A DNA stretch of 64,000 nucleotides from Methanomethylovorans sp041447285 (lineage in GTDB: Archaea; Halobacteriota; Methanosarcinia; Methanosarcinales; Methanosarcinaceae), in NCBI RefSeq assembly GCF_041447285.1, contig NZ_JBGMEB010000005.1:62001-126000 (forward strand), written 5' to 3'. Positions 26,711 through 35,447 of the stretch are shown here, one piece after another (position 1 is the first letter of the stretch; every line of letters starts with the position of its first letter). The translations under genes and the position numbers were made by a program. Under the pieces are notes generated by a model, which made no database searches, had not been told where the DNA came from, and was given only the letters and a program-made list of their open reading frames with translations.

Positions 26711-26822
26711 TTTTCTTGTAATCAGTCTTAATTATACAAAAGCTTATTTAAAAAGAACACTTATCTAAGATGTCCAAGCGATGGACTTCTGAAAATACAG
26801 AACACTTTTGATTGGTTAAAAC

Positions 26823-28100
26823 ATGGCAGACATAACCCTTGATATAGTTGAGCTTTTGCTTACCACTCATATATATAACAAATACCCGGAACTAGAAATA
26901 AACGATCTTCCAAAAAATGTGCGAAAGAATTACTGGAGCCGGGAAAAAAGAACAGTTTCCAGACCTCTGTCCGTTTCTAATTCGGATATTGAAAAACTCT
27001 TTGAGATAAAGGAACTTAAGGGTGAGATAAGATCACTGCCATTCATAGATGCAAATGACCGCGATTTTCGTGTCCGTCTCACGGCTTTTGAAGTTGCTGC
27101 AGAATGGTTTGAGAAAAGGGAAGGGGCCCTTGAAAAGATAGCGCATAATCCATGTCTGGCATATTACTATGAAAAGAAGAAGCTGGAAGGTGTAAATTAT
27201 GCTGATGCCCGCAGTAAGATCAGGCCTAAGGAAGTCGACAGAGAGTGGATCGAATCCTTAGTAAACGCTATTGCTGCTGAGGAAGGGGGCGAGGATATGC
27301 TTAAACTTGTCCAGATCAAGGCCCCTGAAGACATTGTCCAGCCTTTGAAAGATCTTGTGCTCACCAAAGAACAGGAAGGCGAGGTAGAGAAGATCGTAAA
27401 GGCTATTCAGTACAGGGATTATCTTAACAAAATAGGCCTGTATGATATCGGAAAGATACTTATGGTTGGTCCGCCGGGAACTGGCAAGACAAGTGTTGCA
27501 AGGGCAATGTCCGAACGTCTTGCAATACCCTTTGTAGAGGTAAAGCTCTCCATGATCACTGATCAATACTTGGGGGAAACTGCAAAGAACATAGACCGAG
27601 TGTTCGCCCTTGCAAAAAGGCTGAACCCCTGCATTCTGTTTATTGATGAATTTGATTTTGTTGCCAAGACACGTACATCAGACGAGCATGCAGCTCTTAA
27701 GAGAGCAGTAAATACTCTGCTCAAGGCTATCGATGATGTAAGTCTTACAAGGGATGGAGTGTTGCTAATGGCAGCTACGAACCATCCAAAGATGCTTGAT
27801 TCTGCAGCCTGGAGAAGATTTGATGAGATTATGAATTTCCCGCTACCAGATGAGGAAATGAGAAAACACATACTTGACATAATCACCAAATCTATACCTG
27901 GAAAATTCGATAATTCTGAGATAGCATCTCTCACTGAAGGGTACAGTGGTTCTGATTTGCGGATGGTCATCAGGGAAAGTGTACTGACCGCTCTCATCGA
28001 AGAAAGAACTGAACTCACCCAACAGGATATGCTCAATGCGGTTGACTCTTTCAACGAAAGGGCAGTTATGAAAACCGACGAATATTCTGATCAGGTCTAA
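26823..28100 (+). CDS. AAA family ATPase
   Basis: A 425-residue cytosolic protein. An N-terminal helical domain of about 170 residues precedes one AAA module. Walker A is GPPGTGKT (216-223), Walker B ILFIDEFD (about 272-279), sensor 1 AATNH, and the arginine finger and sensor 2 regions (AAWRRFDEIMNFPLP, GYSGSDLRMVIRE) are intact. It resembles single-module archaeal AAA ATPases of unknown target rather than PAN or Cdc48. Five bases separate it from the metallo-beta-lactamase-fold gene, so they form an operon. Remodelling of a substrate shared with that hydrolase is a reasonable guess. Confidence 0.88.
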   Translation: MADITLDIVELLLTTHIYNKYPELEINDLPKNVRKNYWSREKRTVSRPLSVSNSDIEKLFEIKELKGEIRSLPFIDANDRDFRVRLTAFEVAAEWFEKREGALEKIAHNPCLAYYYEKKKLEGVNYADARSKIRPKEVDREWIESLVNAIAAEEGGEDMLKLVQIKAPEDIVQPLKDLVLTKEQEGEVEKIVKAIQYRDYLNKIGLYDIGKILMVGPPGTGKTSVARAMSERLAIPFVEVKLSMITDQYLGETAKNIDRVFALAKRLNPCILFIDEFDFVAKTRTSDEHAALKRAVNTLLKAIDDVSLTRDGVLLMAATNHPKMLDSAAWRRFDEIMNFPLPDEEMRKHILDIITKSIPGKFDNSEIASLTEGYSGSDLRMVIRESVLTALIEERTELTQQDMLNAVDSFNERAVMKTDEYSDQV

Positions 28101-28105
28101 CACAT

Positions 28106-28846
28106 ATGAAGATCACTCTTCTGGGCACAGGTGATGCTCCTGGTACCCCTGTTATAGGATGCACATGCCCAACCTGTATGGATGCCCACAGCGGCGGACG
28201 CAGCATGAGGACAAGGTTTTCGATCCTTATCGAATCAGAGAAAGGAAAGGTACTTGTGGATACAGGGCCGGATTTGCGCACCCAGTTACTTGGTATTGGT
28301 ATCCGCCATATTGATGGAGTAATCTGGACCCACACCCATTATGATCATTTCGCAGGTTTTGCTGAGTTCCACAGGGTACAGTACAATGTGGATGTGTATG
28401 GAATAAAAGATACTTTGGATTATATACTGGAATATCTGCATTTCATGCATCCTCAGCGTCATGAAGTGAATATGTATAGTCCTTTTTTTCTGATAGGTCT
28501 GGAATTCACACTATTCGAGGTCATGCATCCTCCGGCTAAGAAGCCAGTTGGAGTAATGATTAAAGAAGGTAATAAAAAAGTAGTTATTACAGGGGATACA
28601 CAGCGCGATATTTGTTCCAGGAGCCTTGAACTGATCAGGGATCCCGATCTGCTGATCGCCGATGCAATAGTGCCTCCAACTGTGGAAGTTAAAAAGCACA
28701 TGAATTCTGAAGAGGCATTGGACCTCGCGAAGTCAATTGGTGCAAAAAGAGTTGTTTTCACTCATCTTAGCCACTATTTTGCACCACACGAGATTGCATC
28801 CAAAGAATTGCCATTGGGATTCGATGGAATGAAGATCGACCTCTAG
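28106..28846 (+). CDS. MBL-fold metallo-hydrolase (PhnP-like)
   Basis: A 246-residue metallo-beta-lactamase-fold protein. THTHYDHFAG (about residue 74) is the HxHxDH metal motif, TGDTQRD supplies the bridging Asp, and TH in VFTHLSHYF the last His. The N-terminal GTPVIGCTCPTCMDA carries the Cys cluster seen in PhnP phosphodiesterases and in archaeal relatives. It most likely cleaves a cyclic or 2',3'-type phosphodiester, but the substrate is not shown. It is translated just after the AAA ATPase. Confidence 0.85.
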   Translation: MKITLLGTGDAPGTPVIGCTCPTCMDAHSGGRSMRTRFSILIESEKGKVLVDTGPDLRTQLLGIGIRHIDGVIWTHTHYDHFAGFAEFHRVQYNVDVYGIKDTLDYILEYLHFMHPQRHEVNMYSPFFLIGLEFTLFEVMHPPAKKPVGVMIKEGNKKVVITGDTQRDICSRSLELIRDPDLLIADAIVPPTVEVKKHMNSEEALDLAKSIGAKRVVFTHLSHYFAPHEIASKELPLGFDGMKIDL

Positions 28847-28867
28847 GCAAATACGTCATAAATTGAA

Positions 28868-29764
28868 TTATATCCGCGGCTTTTTTCCACTCGCTCGAGC
28901 TTCTATTTGTTCTCTCAGTTTTCTTAATTTTCTCCTCTTGTTTAGAGAATCCATTATCACTATTAAAGCAAGGGAACCCAATATCACTCCTACAATCAGA
29001 AGACTTCTGGGTGCTGATTCTTTATAGAACTTTACTCCTATGAGCTTTAATGTGTTGGAAGGTGTCTGAATCTCTCTGTTGAATGTGGTTTCAAGCATAG
29101 TTACTAAAGAGCTTTTGTCTGCATTCGTATTATTCCATACCAGATTCATCCTTCCGTAATTATCATAGTATATTTGATCTGGTTTAGGTCTTGCTCTGCC
29201 GATCAGCAAATTACCTGTGGTGTAACTCTCAGGGAGGACTACACGGACTACCGATGGTGTCTGTGCGATGTGGAGGAATTCCTGACCCGTGGATGAGGTC
29301 ATTGTATATGCTACATAACCTCTGATGGGCTCAGTGAAATTAAGATAAATATGCTTTTGTCCCTTCGTTACTTTTTCAGAGATCGTGTAGTTAAGGGCTG
29401 ATACATTTTGTTGTGTTGAATAATTCTCGAAAAGATCGATAGAGGAACTGGTATTATTGGCATAGTCACCTATGACCACTATGTTTGATAATGTCTCAGC
29501 ATCTGTTTTTGTGAGATCTTCTAAAGGCATGATATCTATTAGTGATTCATTATCGATTATGTTCACAACTTTTACACTTGAATTTGTAGACAGATAAAAA
29601 GTACTGGTCCTTGCAAAACCGCCGTTAAGCTCACTTCCATTAAGAAATACATCATATTCATACACCGAAGAATTAGGCGCTATAGGGGTTTTTGCTACAT
29701 CTGTGCACCCTGAGAGGGAAATTACTGCCAGGAAGCAGGCAACCAGCAAGATTTGTCTATTCAT
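28868..29764 (-). CDS. Membrane-anchored lipoprotein (DUF5803-like)
   Basis: A 298-residue exported protein with an N-terminal signal peptide ending in a lipobox (SLSGC), an Asn- and Ser-rich extracellular domain of about 220 residues, a membrane helix (about 252-270) and a basic cytoplasmic tail (KRRKLRKLREQ). The pattern recalls DUF5803 proteins of haloarchaea. It is the last gene of a three-gene minus-strand group with an ABC-2 transporter, whose substrate or accessory domain it may be. No catalytic motif is visible. Confidence 0.8.
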   Translation of the reverse strand: MNRQILLVACFLAVISLSGCTDVAKTPIAPNSSVYEYDVFLNGSELNGGFARTSTFYLSTNSSVKVVNIIDNESLIDIMPLEDLTKTDAETLSNIVVIGDYANNTSSSIDLFENYSTQQNVSALNYTISEKVTKGQKHIYLNFTEPIRGYVAYTMTSSTGQEFLHIAQTPSVVRVVLPESYTTGNLLIGRARPKPDQIYYDNYGRMNLVWNNTNADKSSLVTMLETTFNREIQTPSNTLKLIGVKFYKESAPRSLLIVGVILGSLALIVIMDSLNKRRKLRKLREQIEARASGKKPRI

Positions 29765-29813
29765 CGTATATCAAATATCATATTATTAATTTAATATATC
29801 GCTTTCAAGTATC

Positions 29814-30605
29814 CTAGACTATAAGTTTTTTCTTCATGAGATTCATGGATAGTACAAAAAATAGCACAGATACCATTAAGATCCAAGCTAGGTCTAAAAG
29901 CAGGCCAAACTCTAAATATCCGTAAGCAAGTGTCCTTATCACCCGTACTATATGAGTGAGAGGCAGAAATGCCAGAGCAAAGTACTGTATGGGTTCTGGC
30001 AGCACATCCAATGGGAAGAATGTTCCGCTGAACAGGAACATAGGGGTAATGAATAACAGAGCGGGATAGTTAAGTGCCATGATGTTTGGCGTGATTGCCG
30101 TAAAACACATACCTATGCAGGCGAAGAGCAACCCCCCCAGGAATGCAAAGGGAATTATTAAAAGCGAATACTTAAGATCTATCAGTCCAAAGGCTGCAAT
30201 CACAGGTACCATCACTAAAGCATTTATGGTGCTGCGTGTGGCTCCCCATAACAGTTCACCTGCAATCACATCCTCTATGACCAGCGGAGTGGCTATAATC
30301 GCATCAAATGTTTTTTGGTAATACATTCTTACATACGAACCATAGGTACATTCGAAGAAAGAAGCGTACATTACAGACACTGCTATCAATGCAGGAGCTA
30401 TAAATTGTGCATAGGAAACGCCGCCAATTTCGTCCACAAAGGTACCAAGTCCAAATCCCATTGCCAGCAAGTACAATATAGGTTCCAGGAAAGGTGGCAG
30501 AAAATTAAGTTTAAAGTTCTTCATGAAAACATCTTTATTTCTCAACCAGACCTTTAGGAGTCTTCTGTCAAGTTCAGGGATTTGGAAATATTGCAAATAG
30601 GACAA
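29814..30605 (-). CDS. ABC-2 type transporter permease
   Basis: A membrane protein of 263 residues with six predicted helices. It has the ABC-2 signature region near FLFSGTFFPLDVLPEPIQYF and a short cytoplasmic N-terminus. Such permeases dimerise and, with the ATPase encoded 4 bases upstream, export lipids, polysaccharides or drugs. The stop is TAG. The gene order (ATPase, permease, lipoprotein) suggests a dedicated exporter, substrate unknown. Confidence 0.92.
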   Translation of the reverse strand: MSYLQYFQIPELDRRLLKVWLRNKDVFMKNFKLNFLPPFLEPILYLLAMGFGLGTFVDEIGGVSYAQFIAPALIAVSVMYASFFECTYGSYVRMYYQKTFDAIIATPLVIEDVIAGELLWGATRSTINALVMVPVIAAFGLIDLKYSLLIIPFAFLGGLLFACIGMCFTAITPNIMALNYPALLFITPMFLFSGTFFPLDVLPEPIQYFALAFLPLTHIVRVIRTLAYGYLEFGLLLDLAWILMVSVLFFVLSMNLMKKKLIV

Positions 30606-30609
30606 ATTT

Positions 30610-31527
30610 TCACTCCCTTAGCTTTCTCCCAGTGATTTTAAGAAATACATCTTCAAGGGTAGCTTTTCGTGTGGTGATTTTATCTAGGGCACATTCCAGG
30701 CTGAGCTGGTCCGTAATATGCATTGGGTCATTAGTATATATCACTATGATGTCTCCCATCACTTCATAGCTCGCTTCGTTCTTTTGCAAGCATTCCACAA
30801 TCTCAGGATAATTATCTACTTCCACTACTCCGGTTCCAATATTGTCTTTTATGATCTGTCCGGGCTCTCCTTCCACAAGTATTTTTCCATAGTCCATAAC
30901 CACAAGCCTGTCACATAATTTCTCGGCTTCATCCAGGTAATGGGTCGTGAGCACAATAGTGACTCCTCTTTTTTTGAGAGACCGCAGTTTATCCCATATT
31001 AGGTGCCTGGCCTGGGGATCAAGGCCAACTGTAGGTTCATCGAGTATTATCAGTCTAGGATTGTTCAACAATGATCTGGCAAGTACCAATCGACGTTTCA
31101 TCCCACCTGAGAGTGATTCAGTCATAACGTTCTTTTTTTCGAGAAGCTGAACAAAATCCAGTAGTTCTTCGATACGCCTTTCTGCATCATCTCTCGGAAT
31201 ATCAAAATATCTTGAATAATTCCGAAGGTTTTCATACACAGTGAAATCCGGATCAAGGTTATTCTCCTGTGGTACCACGCCCATTAACTTTTTAATTTCA
31301 CGTTGGTGATCAGAGACGTCCATCTCAAAGACTTCAAGCTTACCTGATGTCTTGGGTGAAACGCACTGGATCATTTTCATGGTGGTTGTTTTTCCTGCAC
31401 CGTTTGGGCCAAGGAAACCGAACATCTCTCCTTCTTCCACTTGAAAAGTTACGCCATCAACAGCTGTGAGTGCACCGTATCTTTTCACAAGCCCCTCTGC
31501 TTTGATTATAGAATTTATATTCACCAC
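30610..31527 (-). CDS. ABC transporter ATP-binding protein (DrrA/NodI type)
   Basis: A 305-residue ATPase with Walker A GPNGAGKTTT, signature LSGGMKRRL, Walker B LIILDEPTVGLDP and the H-loop TTHYLDEAE. The C-terminal extension of about 70 residues is that of DrrA/NodI/CcmA-type exporter ATPases. It drives the ABC-2 permease encoded just downstream. The in-frame Met at the start (MVNINSII) leads the operon and has its own promoter region upstream, facing the fasciclin gene. Confidence 0.93.
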   Translation of the reverse strand: MVNINSIIKAEGLVKRYGALTAVDGVTFQVEEGEMFGFLGPNGAGKTTTMKMIQCVSPKTSGKLEVFEMDVSDHQREIKKLMGVVPQENNLDPDFTVYENLRNYSRYFDIPRDDAERRIEELLDFVQLLEKKNVMTESLSGGMKRRLVLARSLLNNPRLIILDEPTVGLDPQARHLIWDKLRSLKKRGVTIVLTTHYLDEAEKLCDRLVVMDYGKILVEGEPGQIIKDNIGTGVVEVDNYPEIVECLQKNEASYEVMGDIIVIYTNDPMHITDQLSLECALDKITTRKATLEDVFLKITGRKLRE

Positions 31528-31629
31528 CTTATTATTAAGGTGGGAGATAGCTTCTTATGCTTTTCGATGAGATACTGAATTACGAAAACTTTATGTCAGA
31601 AGCTTTCCTCCTTACTTACAGGGCTAACA

Positions 31630-32037
31630 ATGGCACAGCTACAGAACCTAATTGTGACAGCAGAAGCAAAAAGATCTTTCCAGACTCTTCTCAAAGCTGC
31701 AAAGATATTGGGATTAACTGATAAATATAGCAATACTGGTCCTTTCACTATTTTTGCGCCGGTGGAATCAGCTTTTGATGTTATCCCTGAAGAGGTCATA
31801 GAAGAGGCCTTTGCTGATACTCCATACTTAATGGGAATCATAAATTATCATATAGTTGAAGGCAAATACATGCTCCGGGATCTCCAGAAAATTGATTATT
31901 TGAAGACCATAAGCGGTAAAGACTTGAAAATAAAACACAATGGTGGTATTTTGATAGATACTGCCAGCATAATAGAGCCAGATATCGAATGCAGCAATGG
32001 TGTCATCCATGCAATAAGTGATATTTTGATTCCTTGA
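31630..32037 (+). CDS. Fasciclin-domain protein without a signal peptide
   Basis: One FAS1 domain (135 aa) fills the protein: the H1 segment TGPFTIFAPVESAF (about 37-50), the YH motif INYHIVEGKY and the H2-like SNGVIHAISDILIP at the end. FAS1 domains are usually extracellular adhesion modules, yet no signal peptide or membrane segment is present here, so it may be cytosolic or exported by another route. The ATG follows an apparent weak ribosome site (AGGGCTAAC). Similar stand-alone FAS1 proteins occur in methanogens, with unknown function. Confidence 0.9.
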   Translation: MAQLQNLIVTAEAKRSFQTLLKAAKILGLTDKYSNTGPFTIFAPVESAFDVIPEEVIEEAFADTPYLMGIINYHIVEGKYMLRDLQKIDYLKTISGKDLKIKHNGGILIDTASIIEPDIECSNGVIHAISDILIP

Positions 32038-32188
32038 AGACTATTGACGTGATGACTTTAATTCTTTTTTGTGTCATGCCGTCGCTTCAAGTCACAGGCT
32101 GCTTCTAAAAAGTCTATATTTTGTCTTATATGTGTCAGACAAAATAATCAATCAAACAAATATATCTAAAAAATTAAATTATAATATA

Positions 32189-32263
32189 TGGGGCCGTGGA
32201 GATTTGAACTCCAGTCACTAGACCCCCAGTCTAGTAGGATGGTCCAGGCTACCCTACGGCCCC
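32189..32263 (-). tRNA. tRNA-Pro(GGG): tRNA-Pro (anticodon GGG)
   Basis: The minus-strand acceptor stem GGGGCCG/CGGCCCC with discriminator A, anticodon stem CTAGA/TCTAG with loop CTGGGGG, and T arm TGGAG-TTCAAAT-CTCCA form a full cloverleaf without an intron. Confidence 0.93.
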
Positions 32264-32281
32264 ATTAGGGACAAGCATACC

Positions 32282-33043
32282 CTAATGTACATTGTAGTAT
32301 ATCTCTTTTTCCGATGGGGTTGATATGGCCGAAGCCCAAATATTGTATGCTTCTATAACCTCTGAGCCTTCCACAAATATCATTCCGTGTTTGTCGGCAT
32401 AGGCTTTGGCATCTTCTTTTGACAATGCTCTGCCTGTATTATCATCCAGCATCTCGCATACCACCATAGCTGGAGTAACATTGGCTATCTTTGCGAGTGC
32501 AATGGAGAGTTCAGTCTGGCCAAGCCTCTCGTTTATCAATCCTTTTGCTGCCCTAAGAGTTGCTACGTGGCCAGGAGTACGGAACTCAGAACCAAAGTTC
32601 ACTTTTTCTCCGGCAAGAGTTTTTTCCACAACATCTCCAAGCTTTTTTATGGTAAGGGCCCGGTCATTGTCCGGTATGCCTGTACGAGTATTTCTATGAT
32701 TTACCCAGATAGAGAAAGAAGAACGTGAATCATATCTTAGGTCTCCTCCCCTTTCTACGGTGGTTCCAAGGGTACCGCTGCACTCATGTGCGGAACGAAC
32801 CACATCCGCCATAAAAGGCAAATCCATCTTTTCACAGGCTACAGGATCCAGTGCCACACATATAAGCCCCCCGCCATCCTTGCGCATGATTTTTACATCT
32901 TCAGGTGTCACAGCCTGAGCAAGGATTGTAAGGTCTGTTTCGGCCTCTCTGCCTTCTGCATCAAAAAGTAGAAACATCTTACCCTGCCTTATGGCATCTA
33001 TGGCCTTTACTATGTTATTGGTGTATCTTTGTTCACCTATCAT
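32282..33043 (-). CDS. ribB: 3,4-dihydroxy-2-butanone 4-phosphate synthase
   Basis: This converts ribulose 5-phosphate into the four-carbon unit of riboflavin plus formate. The 253-residue protein has the acidic metal-binding loop LFDAEGREAETDL, the family segment GGGLICVAL and TPGHVATLRA, which contains a conserved His. It lacks a GTP cyclohydrolase II domain, as expected in archaea. The ATG follows the stop of the riboflavin kinase/regulator gene by one base, so the two form an operon and should share the operator upstream. Confidence 0.95.
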   Translation of the reverse strand: MIGEQRYTNNIVKAIDAIRQGKMFLLFDAEGREAETDLTILAQAVTPEDVKIMRKDGGGLICVALDPVACEKMDLPFMADVVRSAHECSGTLGTTVERGGDLRYDSRSSFSIWVNHRNTRTGIPDNDRALTIKKLGDVVEKTLAGEKVNFGSEFRTPGHVATLRAAKGLINERLGQTELSIALAKIANVTPAMVVCEMLDDNTGRALSKEDAKAYADKHGMIFVEGSEVIEAYNIWASAISTPSEKEIYYNVH

Positions 33044-33044
33044 T

Positions 33045-33722
33045 TTATCCCTCGCATTTGCCTGTTTTTTCCACTAATATGTTCACTTCATCTCCATCTT
33101 TTAAATGAAGCGTTTCCCGCAGGTTTACAGGAGCTATGATCTCCAACAGATTGGTTGGGTAATGTGTTCTTTCCGGAATAATAACTACACTCTTTATTCC
33201 GTTTATTTTTATTAAATAGCACTTCCCGGAACCGAAAGTACGTTTTCCGTCATTGAAACCCTGTATACATATTGGCTTTACACAATCCATTTGCTGGCGT
33301 ATTGCAATACTTGTTTCATTCAGTTTTACATTCAGAGTTCCTGGAAAAGGTTGAAATCCAAGTTTTTCAGAGAACTGTGACATGTATCCATTTTGTGCGA
33401 TGTAGTACTGTCCTTCACCAAGGCCTGCTATGACCTTACCATGCAGTTTAATATCTGCATCATCTTTGCAGAATATGAGTTGGTATTCAGCGTATTCTTT
33501 GCTCAGTAGATTCACGCCTTCGGGAGTGAGCATTATTTTCTGTCCGCCCGGAACTAATTGGCGTTCTATGTATTTGTCATCCTCAAGTTGTTTGAGTAGC
33601 CTTGCTGCTGTTTTGGAACTGGTTGTAGTATATTGCGCAAACTCAGCAGAAGATATCTTTATAAGGTTTTCAATAGCACCAAGTAGCGCTAATTTCTTTA
33701 AAGGTTCTGCAGCATACATCAT
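33045..33722 (-). CDS. ribK: CTP-dependent riboflavin kinase fused to a winged-helix regulator (RbkR)
   Basis: A bifunctional protein. Residues about 1-90 form a winged helix that should bind DNA. Residues about 92-225 form the DUF120 kinase, which makes FMN from riboflavin using CTP; visible hallmarks are FQPFPGTLNVKL, the FGSGKCYL strand and ERTHYP. The name RbkR for this fusion, a riboflavin-pathway repressor, comes from published comparative work on archaea. Likely start ATG 33722, with GTGA upstream; alternatives are 33719 or a GTG at 33731. It is the first gene of an operon with ribB, and twin palindromes lie between its TATA box and start. Confidence 0.92.
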   Translation of the reverse strand: MMYAAEPLKKLALLGAIENLIKISSAEFAQYTTTSSKTAARLLKQLEDDKYIERQLVPGGQKIMLTPEGVNLLSKEYAEYQLIFCKDDADIKLHGKVIAGLGEGQYYIAQNGYMSQFSEKLGFQPFPGTLNVKLNETSIAIRQQMDCVKPICIQGFNDGKRTFGSGKCYLIKINGIKSVVIIPERTHYPTNLLEIIAPVNLRETLHLKDGDEVNILVEKTGKCEG

Positions 33723-33732
33723 AATAGTCACA

Positions 33733-33764
33733 TCTCATATTAGAGACGAATCTCATATTTGAGA
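33733..33764 (-). promoter_or_regulatory. Twin palindromic operator upstream of the riboflavin operon
   Basis: Two nearly identical palindromes, TCTCATATTAGAGA (33733-33746) and TCTCATATTTGAGA (33751-33764), lie 18 bases apart on centre. They fall between a TATA-like CCTTTATCTA (about 33770-33780, minus strand) and the start of the RbkR gene. A repressor bound here would block transcription. RbkR itself is the obvious candidate, giving feedback on flavin supply. Confidence 0.7.
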
Positions 33765-33870
33765 AGGCAAATAGATAAAGGTTTTGATGGAAGCTTTTTT
33801 TGTTATAAGTTAGTGAAAAACCGGGAGTAATTCCCAATCAATTGGTTATACATGCAAAAAAGAAGAACAG

Positions 33871-33891
33871 GAATGAGGTATAACCTCATTC
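33871..33891 (-). terminator. Terminator of the cyclophilin gene
   Basis: GAATGAGGT-ATA-ACCTCATTC is a 9-bp perfect stem that overlaps the stop codon. On the minus strand it is followed by CTGTTCTTCTTTTTTGC. Confidence 0.6.
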
Positions 33892-34317
33892 TTCAACGAT
33901 AGTGACTTTTTTCATCACGTCTTTTGCCTTAATTTTATTGACAACATCCATGCCCTCAATTACCTGGCCAAAAACCGTATGTACTCCATCAAGATGGGGC
34001 TGAGGTGAATGGGTGATGAAGAACTGGCTTCCACCAGTATCCTTGCCGGCATGTGCCATGGAAAGTGCTCCTTTTCCATGTTTGCGTGGGTTGCCTTTTG
34101 TCTCACACTTGATGGTGTATCCTGGTCCTCCCGTTCCGTTTCCCTTTGGACATCCTCCCTGGATGACGAAGTTAGGAATGACTCTGTGGAATGTCAGTCC
34201 ATCGTAGAATCCCTGTTTAATGAGTTTTTCAAAGTTTTCTACAGTTTTAGGCGCATCCTTTTCGAACAATTCTAGAACAATGTTTCCTTTTTCGGTCTCA
34301 ATGATAGCTTTCTTCAT
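33886..34317 (-). CDS. Peptidyl-prolyl cis-trans isomerase, cyclophilin type
   Basis: A minimal cytosolic cyclophilin of 143 residues that speeds proline isomerisation during protein folding. The active-site segments are present: FHRVIPNFVIQGG with the catalytic Arg, then GKGALSMAHAG, GSQFFITHSPQPHLDGVHTV and FGQVIEGMDVV. No signal peptide is present. It stands alone behind its own promoter, with a strong stem-loop at its end. Bacterial PpiB-type proteins are the closest in length. Confidence 0.95.
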   Translation of the reverse strand: MKKAIIETEKGNIVLELFEKDAPKTVENFEKLIKQGFYDGLTFHRVIPNFVIQGGCPKGNGTGGPGYTIKCETKGNPRKHGKGALSMAHAGKDTGGSQFFITHSPQPHLDGVHTVFGQVIEGMDVVNKIKAKDVMKKVTIVEE

Positions 34318-34456
34318 TATCCCACCTTATTTCAAGTGCTTAAAGGATGTGATTGATTTAAGGATTTCTATGATTACTTATTCGATCCTCTTATCACTAT
34401 ATTATTTGAATTGTTTATATTCCGTCTCAGCGTTCAATACTATTTAAGTCACAATA

Positions 34457-34468
34457 TTTTTATAAAAA
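34457..34468 (+). promoter_or_regulatory. TATA box of the pilin-like operon
   Basis: TTTTTATAAAAA is centred about 26 bases before the ATG at 34488, so the operon mRNA is probably leaderless. Confidence 0.55.
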
Positions 34469-34487
34469 GACTTGTATAATATACTTG

Positions 34488-35447
34488 ATGGATGATAGAG
34501 GTCAGATTGCCATGGACTTCCTGCTTGGAGTTTCATTGGTGCTCATTGCTATAGGTTTTACAGTGCAGTTTGTTCCAGGTATTTTTATCTCCGGCTCTGC
34601 AGGAGAGGAAAAGCTTGGTTATGCTGCATATCGGACTTCCTGCATCCTTGCCGAGGATCCCGGCTGGTGGTCCAATAGCACATCTAGTGGCACTGGTTGG
34701 GAAGAACATACTGGAAGTGTTCAACGTATCGGTCTTGCTGCAGATGATGATGTTAATTCAAGACTCACAGATACCCCAAATATGCTATCAAAGGAAAAAC
34801 TAATTCAGTTCAAGCAATTATCTGAAACTGAGGTTGTGCGCAAGCTAGGGTTGTTTGATAGTGTCAAAGGCACACAGATGAATTACGAGTACAATATCTC
34901 TTTTCTGATGAATGGCCAGCCGTTGGTGTTAGATAACTACACTATGATAAGAGGCAAACCTTTGCGCCCTGATCAGAACATGGCAAAAATAATTCGTGTA
35001 GTGCTGTTAGAAACGGGCAATTTCTCTGTTTTCGATGGCAGGTCTCTTACTACGGATTCGAATAATTCAGGTCATGCAAATATAAATTTTGCCGGTCCGG
35101 CAACAGAGAATCTTACTATCCAGATAACAAATTTTAATTCCGGTTCTAATGCTATGTTTGTTAATGCTAGTATAAACGGCTCAACATTATCTTCTTCCGA
35201 CTACACTGTACTAAGAAGACATCTTTATGGTAACTTCAGTTCATATTCAAGTTCAAGCACCTTGTTGAACAATGATAGTCTGCTCATTGATTTTAATAAA
35301 GACCTTTTCCTTTCTAATAAATCTTATCAGGTGAGGCTTAATTTCCATAATGTGACCTTTACTCAAAAGGGTTCACCATATTCCAGTTATGGAGATAACA
35401 TTCAGAAGATATACGAATCTGCTCAGCTGGTAGTGGAGGTGTGGTGA
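34488..35447 (+). CDS. Pilin-like single-pass exported protein A
   Basis: A 319-residue protein with N-terminus MDDRGQIAMDF, then a hydrophobic helix to about residue 31. Charged residues, a small residue and Q-x-A-x-D directly before the helix match archaeal type IV prepilins, especially those of the EppA/DUF361 class (QxSxE), with predicted cut G5/Q6. The remaining 285 residues are extracellular and rich in Asn, Ser and Thr. It is the first of five overlapping genes. It recalls haloarchaeal DUF7287 proteins (from memory). ATG 34488 is preferred over the upstream TTG because of the TATA distance. Confidence 0.75.
   Translation: MDDRGQIAMDFLLGVSLVLIAIGFTVQFVPGIFISGSAGEEKLGYAAYRTSCILAEDPGWWSNSTSSGTGWEEHTGSVQRIGLAADDDVNSRLTDTPNMLSKEKLIQFKQLSETEVVRKLGLFDSVKGTQMNYEYNISFLMNGQPLVLDNYTMIRGKPLRPDQNMAKIIRVVLLETGNFSVFDGRSLTTDSNNSGHANINFAGPATENLTIQITNFNSGSNAMFVNASINGSTLSSSDYTVLRRHLYGNFSSYSSSSTLLNNDSLLIDFNKDLFLSNKSYQVRLNFHNVTFTQKGSPYSSYGDNIQKIYESAQLVVEVW

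Noticed and set aside
28844..28846. The TAG stop of the MBL-fold gene as pyrrolysine
   Set aside because: Read-through adds only four residues before TAA and the protein is already complete.
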